Shown here one piece after another: positions 44,669 to 53,157 of a stretch of 64,000 nucleotides of DNA (position 1 is its first letter; each line of letters opens with the position of its first letter). The notes under the pieces were generated by a model. It ran no database searches and was not told where the DNA came from. It saw nothing but the letters and a program-made list of their open reading frames with translations. Source of the DNA: JBNKHG01 sp050290225 (GTDB lineage: Bacteria > Pseudomonadota > Gammaproteobacteria > Pseudomonadales > Cellvibrionaceae); contig JBNKHG010000002.1 of assembly GCA_050290225.1 (NCBI GenBank), positions 1 through 64,000 on the forward strand. The letters run 5' to 3'. The translations under genes and the position numbers were made by a program.

Positions 44669-45682
44669 ATGGTTTTCGATTTACCGCCCGTTCGCGAGTT
44701 GGAAGGTTATACACACGACAACCTGGACGATGAGGTACTATGCGCTCGCGAACCTGTTCTGTTAAAGGGATTGGTAAATTCCTGGCCCGCCGTTACAGCG
44801 GGAAGGCAGGCACCGGAAGTCGTCACACATTACCTGCGCAGATTTTATACCGGTCAACCGCTCACAGCCTATGTGGGCGATTCGGAGATCGAGGGACGCT
44901 TTTTCTACAACGACAGTTGCACTAATTTTAACTTCAAACGCGGCACAGCAACTCTGACTCAGGTCTTCGACAAGTTAAGGGAAAACCGTGGAGACCCCGA
45001 TGCTCAATCCATTTACGTGGGCTCCACCATGGTGGACAAGTGGTTCCCGGGATTTCGAAAAGAAAATGACATAACGCTTCCCATCGCCGACCCACTCGCG
45101 AGTATATGGATTGGCAACCAGAGCCGCGTGTCCGCACACTTCGATTTTCCAGACAATATCGCCTGTATCGTGGCCGGCAACAGGCGATTTACACTATTTC
45201 CGCCCGATCAGCTTGAAAACCTGTATATCGGCCCCATCGATCTGACGCCCTCCGGGCAGGCCATCAGTATGGTTGATTTTGCCAGACCGGACTTTACAGA
45301 ATTTCCCAAATTCAAACGAGCACTGGAAACGGCACTGGTGGCCGACATGGAGCCGGGAGACGCTTTATTCTTACCCAGCATGTGGTGGCACCATGTGGAA
45401 GCATTGTCTGATTTGAATGTGTTAGTCAATTACTGGTGGTGCAGCAGCCCCCTGCACATGGGGTCACCGTCTCTCGCTTTAAAGCATGCCCTGCTCGCGT
45501 TGAGAGATCTGCCGAAAGAGCAACGCGCAATATGGCAACAGCTGTTCAATCACTATGTCTTCGAAGCCAACGATGAGTCAATTGCACATATACCGGAGCC
45601 GGGACGGGGTATTTTGTCAGAACTGGATGAGCTTAAGGCACGACAGCTACGCGCGGAAATTATCAACAGGCTGAATCAGTAG
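44669..45682 (+). CDS. Cupin-like (JmjC/cupin_8) dioxygenase-type protein
   Basis: 337-residue protein of the cupin_8/JmjC type. The facial triad is visible as His-x-Asp in SAHFDFPDNIACIVAG and a distal His in SMWWHHVEAL, so it can bind Fe(II) and probably 2-oxoglutarate. Family members hydroxylate proteins or small molecules. It is tightly packed between SapC and the second halogenase, suggesting hydroxylation and halogenation of the same unknown substrate (inference). Confidence 0.88.
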   Translation: MVFDLPPVRELEGYTHDNLDDEVLCAREPVLLKGLVNSWPAVTAGRQAPEVVTHYLRRFYTGQPLTAYVGDSEIEGRFFYNDSCTNFNFKRGTATLTQVFDKLRENRGDPDAQSIYVGSTMVDKWFPGFRKENDITLPIADPLASIWIGNQSRVSAHFDFPDNIACIVAGNRRFTLFPPDQLENLYIGPIDLTPSGQAISMVDFARPDFTEFPKFKRALETALVADMEPGDALFLPSMWWHHVEALSDLNVLVNYWWCSSPLHMGSPSLALKHALLALRDLPKEQRAIWQQLFNHYVFEANDESIAHIPEPGRGILSELDELKARQLRAEIINRLNQ

Positions 45683-45721
45683 AGCCTGTCCACCGAATGA
45701 TATCTTTGAGGAGGGCGAATT

Positions 45722-47215
45722 TTGCAGCATAAAAAAGTAAACAAAGTCGTTATTGCCGGTGGCGGTACGGCGGGTTGGATGGCGGCAGCCGCCCTGTCTA
45801 AAACACTGGGAAAAACCATAGAATTGACCCTGGTAGAATCTGGAGAGATTCCCACTGTTGGCGTCGGTGAGGCAACTATTCCCACCCTGTTAACCCTTCA
45901 TAAACTGTTGAACATCAAGGAGCAAGAGTTTGTCAGCGCCTGCCAGGGCACCTTCAAGCTGGGCATTTCATTTGAGAACTGGCAAGACCTCAACGAAAAC
46001 TACATACACTCTTTTGGTTGGACAGGAACCGACCACTGGGCTGCGGGTTTTCAGCATTTCTGGCTAAAAGCGAAAAAAATGGGGATCGCCGCCCCTTTTG
46101 GTGAATATTGCACCGAGCTGATCGCCGCGCAACAAAGCAAATTCGCCATACTGCAAAAACAGACGCTGAATTATGCCTACCATATCGATGCCGGCCTATA
46201 CGCAAAGTTTTTGCGTTCAATAGCAGAGCAGAATGGCGCAAAACGCGTGGAGGGCAACATTGACGAAGTTGTCACCGATGCACAGTCAGGTTTTATCACG
46301 CAACTCGTACTTTCCCGTGGAGAGAAAATCGACGGCGATCTATTTATTGACTGCACGGGATTTCGCGGAATGCTCATCGAGCAGACACTGCACACGGGCT
46401 ATGAGGACTGGACTCATTGGTTGCCCTGTGACTCCGCAGTCGCCCTGCAAACCAAAGCCGTTGAACCACCCATACCCTTTACCCGCGCTATCGCCCGCGA
46501 AGCTGGCTGGCAATGGCGAATTCCATTACAGCACCGAATGGGCAACGGCCTGGTCTATTGCAGCCAGTACCAGAGTGATGATGAGGCAACGGCAAGCCTC
46601 GTAAGCCATGTGGAAGGTGAACCCCTGAATGATCCGAAAGTGATCAAATCCCGTACTGGCCAACGCCGAAAGCATTGGAATAAAAATTGTATCGCGGTGG
46701 GTTTGGCCAGCGGTTTTATGGAGCCACTGGAGTCCACCGGTATTCACCTTATTCAACGCAGCATCATTCGACTCCTGCAGATGTTTCCCTATGACGGAAT
46801 CCGGGAGCCCGACGTCATCGAGTTCAATGCCCAAATGAGATCTGAAGCCGACAATATTCGCGACTTCATAATCCTGCACTACCATGTCACCCACAGGTCC
46901 GATACACGCTTTTGGCAACACTGCAGATCCATGTCCATTCCCGATTCTCTGCAACATCGTATCGATCTGTTCAAGGAAACGGGGCGGGTTTTTAAAGTGC
47001 CTACAGAACTGTTTGGTGAGAACTCCTGGATACAGGTCATGCTGGGTCAGGGGTTACATCCTGAACAGTATCACCCCATCGTCAATATGATGAGTGATAG
47101 CGAACTAGACTATTTCATGGAAAACATAAAAAGAAAGATTGAAGCCGTCGTCAGCCAACTACCTGAGCATCAACAATTTATCGATCATTACTGTAAAGCG
47201 ACCGATTCAATGTGA
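45722..47215 (+). CDS. Tryptophan halogenase family flavoprotein (second copy)
   Basis: 497-residue paralogue of the protein at 42325. FAD motif GGGTAGW at residues 13-19, GEATIPT in place of GEGTWPS, and WxWxI as W263-Q-W-R-I267. It begins with TTG preceded by a strong GAGGAGGG site; the first in-frame ATG would cut into the FAD motif, so the TTG start is well supported. The two copies differ widely, so they probably act on different positions or substrates rather than being a recent duplication. Confidence 0.88.
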   Translation: MQHKKVNKVVIAGGGTAGWMAAAALSKTLGKTIELTLVESGEIPTVGVGEATIPTLLTLHKLLNIKEQEFVSACQGTFKLGISFENWQDLNENYIHSFGWTGTDHWAAGFQHFWLKAKKMGIAAPFGEYCTELIAAQQSKFAILQKQTLNYAYHIDAGLYAKFLRSIAEQNGAKRVEGNIDEVVTDAQSGFITQLVLSRGEKIDGDLFIDCTGFRGMLIEQTLHTGYEDWTHWLPCDSAVALQTKAVEPPIPFTRAIAREAGWQWRIPLQHRMGNGLVYCSQYQSDDEATASLVSHVEGEPLNDPKVIKSRTGQRRKHWNKNCIAVGLASGFMEPLESTGIHLIQRSIIRLLQMFPYDGIREPDVIEFNAQMRSEADNIRDFIILHYHVTHRSDTRFWQHCRSMSIPDSLQHRIDLFKETGRVFKVPTELFGENSWIQVMLGQGLHPEQYHPIVNMMSDSELDYFMENIKRKIEAVVSQLPEHQQFIDHYCKATDSM

Positions 47216-47709
47216 GCTAATCGCCGTTAACCTGCCTAATAGCTGTAACCCGTGGGCATCCGGCCGTAACCGGCATCGACCCTTTTGACAGGCTGCTCAT
47301 GCACAAACCCCTTGCGCCGATAAACGTCGGCGCCTTCGCTTCTTTATATTCAGTAATACCACCTTCTATCCAGCGAAGTCTCTTTCTATCCCGAAATCCT
47401 ACCCATCTATCCAGCGATGCCGCCTGCAGTGGCGTTTACCCGATCAAGGGCAGCGATGAGGCCATCGATTAACCCTATTTCAAGCTTAAATCCAGGTATT
47501 CCTGTTTTAAAACAGGGAATCAGGGGCCTAAAATAGTGCAGCACCGCTTTGATTCATTCTGGTTCAGGTTTTCACCCCTTCTAGCGTTTCATCCGCACCA
47601 ACTGATTGCAGGAGCAATTTTCCCGGTAAGTTCCGCCTCTCGCTCAACCGCATTTATCACCATAAATGTGCAACGCCTTCTCGAGCTCAAAAATAACCCC
47701 TCACGGGAG

Positions 47710-47725
47710 GCACCATCATGGTGCA
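47710..47725. promoter_or_regulatory. NtrC-like enhancer site, distal
   Basis: GCACC-ATCAT-GGTGCA matches the NtrC consensus TGCACC-N5-GGTGCA at 11 of 12 defined positions and is a perfect dyad across 15 bases. It lies about 180 bases upstream of the sigma-54 promoter, a normal enhancer distance. Confidence 0.8.
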
Positions 47726-47772
47726 AATCATTGACTAAGCCGTAGACCTCACCACTACCCCTTTCAGTGCAT

Positions 47773-47789
47773 GTCACCGCTGTGGTGCA
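47773..47789. promoter_or_regulatory. NtrC-like enhancer site, proximal
   Basis: GTCACC-GCTGT-GGTGCA matches the NtrC consensus at 10 of 12 defined positions. Its centre is 64 bases from the distal site, about six helical turns. Confidence 0.7.
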
Positions 47790-47890
47790 GCCGGATTTTA
47801 TGATTTCAAGCCCTGTTCTTTCCCGATGCAACATTCTAACTCTTTGTTTTTTAAAGGGTTTCAAATTCTTTTTTAAAGTTTTTCCACAGT

Positions 47891-47905
47891 TGGCAAGGCT
47901 TTTGC
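47891..47905 (+). promoter_or_regulatory. Sigma-54 (RpoN) -24/-12 promoter of nrtA
   Basis: TGGCAAGGCTTTTGC matches the consensus TGGCAC-G-N4-TTGC with the invariant GG and GC elements at exact spacing and only one mismatch. The start of transcription would be near 47917, giving a leader of about 90 bases before the nrtA GTG. Confidence 0.85.
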
Positions 47906-48005
47906 GATAGCTCTTGCGTCGACTAAGCAGGCGGTTTCCTTTTGGGGAGCAATACAGCGGACCGCAACTCAGCCAACCATTTTATGACAATGCAGGAGTG
48001 ACACT

Positions 48006-49400
48006 GTGAAAAAGAAAACCTCATTACTACACAAATTGCGACAGCTGCCCAAGCTGGCCGTAGCGGCCGCGGCGCTGCATCTGGCCGCAGCGCCAGCGGC
48101 GTTCGCCGAACTGGAACTGGAAAAAGAAGAGTTGAAATTCGGCTTTATCAAGCTGACCGATATGGCGCCCCTCGCCATTGCCTATGAAAAGGGATTCTTT
48201 GAAGACGAAGGTCTGTACGTCACCCTGGAGCCACAGGCCAACTGGAAAGTGCTGCTCGATCGCGTGATCGACGGAGAGTTGGACGGAGCCCATATGCTCG
48301 CCGGCCAACCCCTCGGGGCGACCATTGGTTTCGGTACCCAGGCCCACGTGGTAACCGCTTTCAGTATGGACCTCAACGGTAATGGTATCACCGTGTCCAA
48401 CGATATCTGGGAGCAAATGAAGAAGTATGTGCCCCATGAAAACGGCAAGCCGGTACACCCCATCAAGGCCGACTCCCTCAAGCCTGTGGTCGACAAATAC
48501 AAGGCCGACGGCAAGCCCTTCAATATGGGCATGGTATTTCCGGTGTCAACCCACAACTATGAGCTGCGTTATTGGCTGGCCGCCGGCGGCATTCATCCGG
48601 GCTACTACTCCAGCAGCGACATCAGTGGTCAGATCGACGCCGACGCCCTGCTGTCGGTAACACCTCCGCCGCAGATGCCCGCCACTATGGAAGCCGGCAC
48701 CATCTACGGTTACTGCGTGGGTGAGCCCTGGAATCAGCAGGCTGTATTCAAGGGCATCGGTGTGCCGGTAGTCACCGACTATGAAATCTGGAAGGACAAC
48801 CCCGAAAAAGTCTTCGGAGTGTCTAACGAGTTTGCGAAGAAGTACCCCAACACTCACCTGGCTGTTGTTAAGGCTTTGATTCGCGCGGCCATGTGGTTGG
48901 ATGAAAACAACGACGCCAACCGTCCGGAAGCGGTGAAGATTCTGTCGCGCAGTGAGTATGTAGGTGCGGATTATAACGTGATCGCCAACTCCATGACCGG
49001 TACGTTTGAGTACGAGAAGGGCGACAAGCGTCCGCTGCCTGACTTTAACGTGTTCTTCCGTTACAACGCCACTTACCCCTACTACTCGGATGCCATTTGG
49101 TACCTGACCCAGATGCGTCGCTGGGGCCAGATCAACGACGCCAAACCTGACAGCTGGTACCACGACATTGCCAAGAAAGTGTACAAGCCGGAAGTCTATA
49201 TGGAAGCGGCCAAGCTGTTGATCGAAGACGGTCTGGCGAAGAAGGCGGATTTCCCTTTCGACACCGACGGTTACCGAGCGCCGCAGACTCACTTTATCGA
49301 CAATATCGTGTATGACGGCCGCAAGCCGAACGCCTATCTGGAGAAGTTTGCGATTGGCCTGAAGGGTGATGATGTTGTTGGGAAGGTCGCTGCCAAGTAA
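48006..49400 (+). CDS. nrtA: Nitrate ABC transporter substrate-binding protein (NrtA/CmpA family)
   Basis: 464-residue periplasmic binding protein with a Sec signal peptide cut near AAFA-ELEL (residue 34-35). The body (KFGFIKLTDMAPLAIAYEKGFFEDEGL, GELDGAHMLAGQPLGATIGFG, YGYCVGEPWNQQAVFKG) is typical of nitrate/bicarbonate receptors. It starts at GTG with AGGAG nine bases upstream. It is the first gene after the sigma-54 promoter. Specificity for nitrate rather than bicarbonate is inferred from NtrC control and the NIT-type chemosensor downstream. Confidence 0.92.
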   Translation: MKKKTSLLHKLRQLPKLAVAAAALHLAAAPAAFAELELEKEELKFGFIKLTDMAPLAIAYEKGFFEDEGLYVTLEPQANWKVLLDRVIDGELDGAHMLAGQPLGATIGFGTQAHVVTAFSMDLNGNGITVSNDIWEQMKKYVPHENGKPVHPIKADSLKPVVDKYKADGKPFNMGMVFPVSTHNYELRYWLAAGGIHPGYYSSSDISGQIDADALLSVTPPPQMPATMEAGTIYGYCVGEPWNQQAVFKGIGVPVVTDYEIWKDNPEKVFGVSNEFAKKYPNTHLAVVKALIRAAMWLDENNDANRPEAVKILSRSEYVGADYNVIANSMTGTFEYEKGDKRPLPDFNVFFRYNATYPYYSDAIWYLTQMRRWGQINDAKPDSWYHDIAKKVYKPEVYMEAAKLLIEDGLAKKADFPFDTDGYRAPQTHFIDNIVYDGRKPNAYLEKFAIGLKGDDVVGKVAAK

Positions 49401-49439
49401 GTTTTCATGAGTCGGCGGGCTGGTTTTACAGCCAGACCG

Positions 49440-49472
49440 CCAAAGGGTGTCGGGTGTATTGACACCCTTTGG
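49440..49472 (+). other. 12-bp hairpin between nrtA and nrtB
   Basis: CCAAAGGGTGTC (49440-49451) pairs with GACACCCTTTGG (49461-49472) over a nine-base loop. There is no U-tract. Such hairpins after a binding-protein gene usually protect its mRNA so that it is made in excess over the permease. The remaining gap to nrtB shows nothing. Confidence 0.55.
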
Positions 49473-49664
49473 CTCAGAACTTCGAAACAGATATTTCAGT
49501 AACGCAATTTCCCAGGTAGCCACTGAACGAGCATTCAAGGATTAAACACAGCTCTTCAATATGATGAAGACCGAACACAACGAACTTATGCTGGGAAATA
49601 TCCCGGAAAAACACCGAAACAGTAACGACAAAACACAGACACCGAAACGCAAGGTACCGACACA

Positions 49665-50696
49665 ATGTCCAACGCATTAAACAAAACAGTCAATTTCCTC
49701 GAGGTGGCGGGATTAAACTGGTTTGTACCCGTCGCAAAAATCTGTGCCGGTCAAAATATCAAGGAACAGTTTAATCAACTGTCGCGCATGATCGGCGTTC
49801 CCCTGTTCGCCTTCCTGGTTTTCCTGTTGTTCTGGAGCGCGGCCGCACAAAATATTGTCACCAGCCTCGGCAACCTGCCCGGCCCCACCGAAACCTGGGA
49901 GCAGTTTGAAGGCCTGATCGAAGACCATCAGGCAGAACGCGTAAAAGAAGCCGCGTTTTACGAACGCCAGGAAAAGCGTAACGCCAAAAAGCTGGCTAAA
50001 AATCCGGACGCCAAAGTCAAGATCCGCCCCTACACCGGCAAGCCGACCTTTTTTGACCAGGTCTTTACCAGTGTTTATACCGTTTTTGTGGGTTTTGTAC
50101 TGGCGAGCCTGGTGGCTATACCGGTAGGCATCGTCTGCGGACTGAGCCAAACGCTCTACGCGGGTCTTAATCCGCTGATTCAGATTTTCCGCCCGGTATC
50201 ACCCCTGGCGTGGCTACCCATCGTAACGATGGTGGTGAGCGCCACCTACACCACCGACGACCCCATGTTCGCCAAGTCCTTTATCAACTCGGCGCTGACT
50301 GTCACCCTCTGTTCGCTGTGGCCGACCCTGATCAATACCACCGTCGGCGTGTCCTCCATTGACAAGGACCTGATCAACGTCAGTCGCGTACTGCAGCTCA
50401 ACTGGCTCACAAAAGTATTCAAAGTCATCATCCCCGCGTCGCTGCCCATGATCTTTACCGGCTTGCGTCTGTCCCTGGGTGTTGGCTGGATGGTGTTGAT
50501 CGCCGCGGAAATGCTGGCGCAAAACCCCGGCCTCGGTAAATTCGTCTGGGATGAATTCCAAAACGGCAGCTCCAATTCCCTCGGCAGGATACTGGTAGCG
50601 GTGTTTGTGATCGGCATAATCGGATTTGTTCTCGACCGCCTGATGTTGACCCTGCAGAAACTCGTGTCTCACGACAAGTCCGCGGAAATCCGCTAA
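49665..50696 (+). CDS. nrtB: Nitrate ABC transporter permease
   Basis: 343-residue inner-membrane permease. After a first helix and a charged periplasmic or linker stretch (residues 88-123, KRNAKKLAKNPD...), it has the BPD_transp_1 core with five helices and the EAA-like loop VLIAAEMLAQNPGLGKFVWDEF. It is 265 bases after nrtA and 24 bases before the ATPase gene, consistent with one transporter. The long early loop is a feature of proteobacterial NrtB proteins. Confidence 0.92.
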   Translation: MSNALNKTVNFLEVAGLNWFVPVAKICAGQNIKEQFNQLSRMIGVPLFAFLVFLLFWSAAAQNIVTSLGNLPGPTETWEQFEGLIEDHQAERVKEAAFYERQEKRNAKKLAKNPDAKVKIRPYTGKPTFFDQVFTSVYTVFVGFVLASLVAIPVGIVCGLSQTLYAGLNPLIQIFRPVSPLAWLPIVTMVVSATYTTDDPMFAKSFINSALTVTLCSLWPTLINTTVGVSSIDKDLINVSRVLQLNWLTKVFKVIIPASLPMIFTGLRLSLGVGWMVLIAAEMLAQNPGLGKFVWDEFQNGSSNSLGRILVAVFVIGIIGFVLDRLMLTLQKLVSHDKSAEIR

Positions 50697-50720
50697 GCCC
50701 AGTTTTCACAAAGGAGAAAG

Positions 50721-51599
50721 ATGATGACGGCTCCCTATTTAGACATCTCGAAAGTATCCATCGAGTTTCCGACCCCCAACGGTCCCTTCAGGGCCCTGGA
50801 TGGCATCAACCTGAAAATTGAAAAAGGCGAGTTTATTTCCCTGATCGGCCATTCCGGTTGCGGCAAGTCCACCGTGCTGAATATTGTTGCCGGTCTCTAC
50901 CAGGCCACCGAAGGTGGTGTGATTCTGGAGGGCAAGGAAGTGGATACCCCCGGGCCGGATCGCGCCGTGGTATTTCAGAATCACTCCCTGTTCCCCTGGT
51001 TGACGGTTTACGACAATGTGCGCCTGGCGGTGGACAAAGTCCTGTCCCACAAAACCAAAGCCGAGCGTCACGAATGGGCACTGCACAACCTGGAACTGGT
51101 GCATATGAGTCACGCCCTGCAGAAACGTCCCGCTGAAATTTCCGGCGGCATGAAACAGCGGGTGGGCATCGCCCGGGCGCTGGCGATGGAACCCAAGGTA
51201 CTGTTGATGGACGAGCCCTTCGGCGCCCTGGACGCCCTGACCCGCGCCCATATGCAGGACTCGCTGATGGAAATCCAGACCCGACTCAACAACACCGTAA
51301 TTATGATTACCCACGATGTGGATGAGGCAGTGCTGCTGTCCGACCGCATCGTAATGATGACGAACGGGCCTGAGGCCAACGTCGGTGAGATTCTGAAAGT
51401 GGAATTGGATCGCCCCCGCGATCGCCTGGCTCTGGCCGATGATCCCACCTACAACCACTACCGCGCCGAAGTCCTGAAATTCCTGCATGAACGCCACGCC
51501 AAACCGGATGTGCCCAGCACCGCCGAAACGGCCCCTGCCAATTCTGCAGAAGCGGATGAGGCGCAGGAGGAAAACACCAAGGAAGATATCGCCGCTTAA
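50721..51599 (+). CDS. nrtC: Nitrate ABC transporter ATP-binding protein
   Basis: 292-residue ATPase with Walker A GHSGCGKST, signature ISGGMKQR, Walker B VLLMDEPFGALD and the switch His in MITHDVDEA. It lacks the C-terminal NrtA-like domain of cyanobacterial NrtC, so it is a plain NrtD-sized subunit, with an acidic Ala/Glu-rich tail. Nitrate-specific ATPases of this group are close to SsuB/TauB; context decides. The porin gene follows 46 bases later. Confidence 0.9.
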   Translation: MMTAPYLDISKVSIEFPTPNGPFRALDGINLKIEKGEFISLIGHSGCGKSTVLNIVAGLYQATEGGVILEGKEVDTPGPDRAVVFQNHSLFPWLTVYDNVRLAVDKVLSHKTKAERHEWALHNLELVHMSHALQKRPAEISGGMKQRVGIARALAMEPKVLLMDEPFGALDALTRAHMQDSLMEIQTRLNNTVIMITHDVDEAVLLSDRIVMMTNGPEANVGEILKVELDRPRDRLALADDPTYNHYRAEVLKFLHERHAKPDVPSTAETAPANSAEADEAQEENTKEDIAA

Positions 51600-51645
51600 G
51601 GCGCAAGTTAAACCTTTGAACATTGAAAACCAACCGGAGAGCATT

Positions 51646-52827
51646 ATGACTAAATCAATGACCAAGACCCTATTAGCCGCTGCCATTGCCACCGCAGCCA
51701 CTATGCCGGCCATGGCCGCCGAAACCGTTACCGACGCCCTGAAGGAAGGCGACGTCACCCTGAGCCTGCGCAGTCGCTTTGAACAGGTGGATGTGGACGG
51801 TGCCGACAAGGTAGACCTCACTTCCCTCCAAACCCGCCTGACTTTCACCAGCGCCGCCTATAACGGCTTTAGCACTCTGGTCGAAATGGATGATGTTACC
51901 CACCTCAGTGATGATGAGGGTGGTGTCGCCGACTTTGAAGGTACCGAGGTCAACCAGGCCTATCTGCAATATGTGATTGGCGACACCACTGTTAAGTACG
52001 GCCGCCAACGTATTCTGTTGGACAACCAACGCTTTGTCGGCGGAGTAGGATTCCGTCAGAACGAGCAGACCTACGACGGTATCAGCATTGTCAATAAGAG
52101 CCTGCCGAACACCACCCTGTTCCTGGCCAACGTCAATAATGTCAACCGTATATTTGGCGAAGACAGCCCGATTGGCGACCACGAAAACGATACTTATTTG
52201 CTGAACGCCAATTACACCGGTTTCAAAGCCGGCACCCTTAGCGCCTATGCCTATTTGATCGATAACGAGAATGCCGTCAGCTACTCCTCCGACACCTATG
52301 GTCTGCGCTTTGCGGGAAAATCAGAGGATAAGAATTTGGGTTACACACTCGAATACGCCACCCAATCTGACGGTGGAGATAATCCCGCCAGCTATGACGC
52401 TGAATATATCCTCGGAGAAATCTCCTACAAGATTAGTTCCGTAACGCTGATGGGCGGTTACGAACTGCTGGGTGCAGACGGTGCTGACGGTCAATTTATT
52501 ACTCCCCTGGCCACCCTGCACAAGTTCCAGGGCTGGAACGACAAATTCCTCGGTGGAGGTACCGGCAATATTCTTGGTGGTATCGAGGATGTTTACGCCT
52601 CTGCGGCCACCAATATCGGCGGTGTAAAAGTCTCTGTCGTCTTCCACAAGCTTTACTCCGACGATGACAGCGTTTCAGGCATGGACGAGTTGGGATCGGA
52701 ATACGGTTTTGTGGTAGCCAAGGCGTTCGGTCCTCTGGGACTGAGTCTGAAATACTCCTCCTACAATGCAGACGACTTCAGTGTCGATACCGACAAACTG
52801 TGGCTGACTGCCCAGGCGAAGTTCTAA
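51646..52827 (+). CDS. Outer-membrane porin (alginate-export-like beta-barrel)
   Basis: 393-residue protein with signal peptide cut near AMA-AETV, followed by alternating beta-strands (VTLSLRSRFEQVDVDG, QAYLQYVIGDTTVKYGRQRILLDNQRFVGGVGFRQ) typical of alginate_exp-type barrels and ending in Phe. It is encoded directly after nrtC and is probably the outer-membrane entry for nitrate under nitrogen limitation. Substrate is inferred from operon position. The ribosome site is CCGGAGAG before ATG 51646. Confidence 0.85.
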   Translation: MTKSMTKTLLAAAIATAATMPAMAAETVTDALKEGDVTLSLRSRFEQVDVDGADKVDLTSLQTRLTFTSAAYNGFSTLVEMDDVTHLSDDEGGVADFEGTEVNQAYLQYVIGDTTVKYGRQRILLDNQRFVGGVGFRQNEQTYDGISIVNKSLPNTTLFLANVNNVNRIFGEDSPIGDHENDTYLLNANYTGFKAGTLSAYAYLIDNENAVSYSSDTYGLRFAGKSEDKNLGYTLEYATQSDGGDNPASYDAEYILGEISYKISSVTLMGGYELLGADGADGQFITPLATLHKFQGWNDKFLGGGTGNILGGIEDVYASAATNIGGVKVSVVFHKLYSDDDSVSGMDELGSEYGFVVAKAFGPLGLSLKYSSYNADDFSVDTDKLWLTAQAKF

Positions 52828-52850
52828 CCGTAAATTTAGAACCACGTACC

Positions 52851-52884
52851 GGGGCCGTGGATCGGTAACTGACTCCACGGCCCC
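52851..52884 (+). terminator. Hairpin after the porin gene
   Basis: GGGGCCGTGGA (52851-52861) pairs perfectly with TCCACGGCCCC (52874-52884). The stem is G+C-rich but no U-tract follows, so it may end transcription partly or separate transport genes from the redox genes. Confidence 0.6.
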
Positions 52885-52938
52885 TATTGAAGAACATCTG
52901 GTGCTCTTGGGGATGCCACAAAAACCAGGTGTACAACC

Positions 52939-52958
52939 GGCGTCGACACGTCGACGCC
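52939..52958. promoter_or_regulatory. Palindrome GGCGTCGAC-AC-GTCGACGCC
   Basis: A perfect nine-base dyad with a two-base centre in the 330-base gap between porin and flavoprotein genes. A second, imperfect dyad ATCCAAATTGGAT is at 53056-53068. Either could be an operator for the redox genes; no known regulator is assigned. I see no sigma-54 motif here. Confidence 0.4.
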
Positions 52959-53157
52959 AACATTGCTTAGGTTTCCGCAAACCGTTGACGCCCCTTCGGG
53001 GAGGAATCGGGTCAACGCTTAGGGACGGCATTTCAAGGAGTTGATCGAAACGTCAATCCAAATTGGATATTGATGCGCGTCAGGTTAGCGGAAACACTTT
53101 TTAATCTTAAACCATCATCCCTATACGATAAAAAGCAGGTCCGTACGCTGTCGCCAC

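Larger units (their letters stand above)
47216..48005. promoter_or_regulatory. 790-base control region of the nitrate transport operon
   Basis: No credible gene. It contains an inverted repeat CATTTAT/ATAAATG (47651-47668), two NtrC-like sites and a sigma-54 promoter. The first 400 bases after the halogenase show no clear structure apart from an imperfect hairpin near 47500-47522. Confidence 0.65.

Noticed and set aside
42325..47215. A halogenated natural-product biosynthetic cluster
   Set aside because: No NRPS, PKS, prenyltransferase or resistance gene accompanies the halogenases; the context is a TonB receptor with SapC and cupin.
48546..49538. 330-codon open frame antisense to nrtA
   Set aside because: It overlaps a certain gene and has no ribosome site or recognisable motif.
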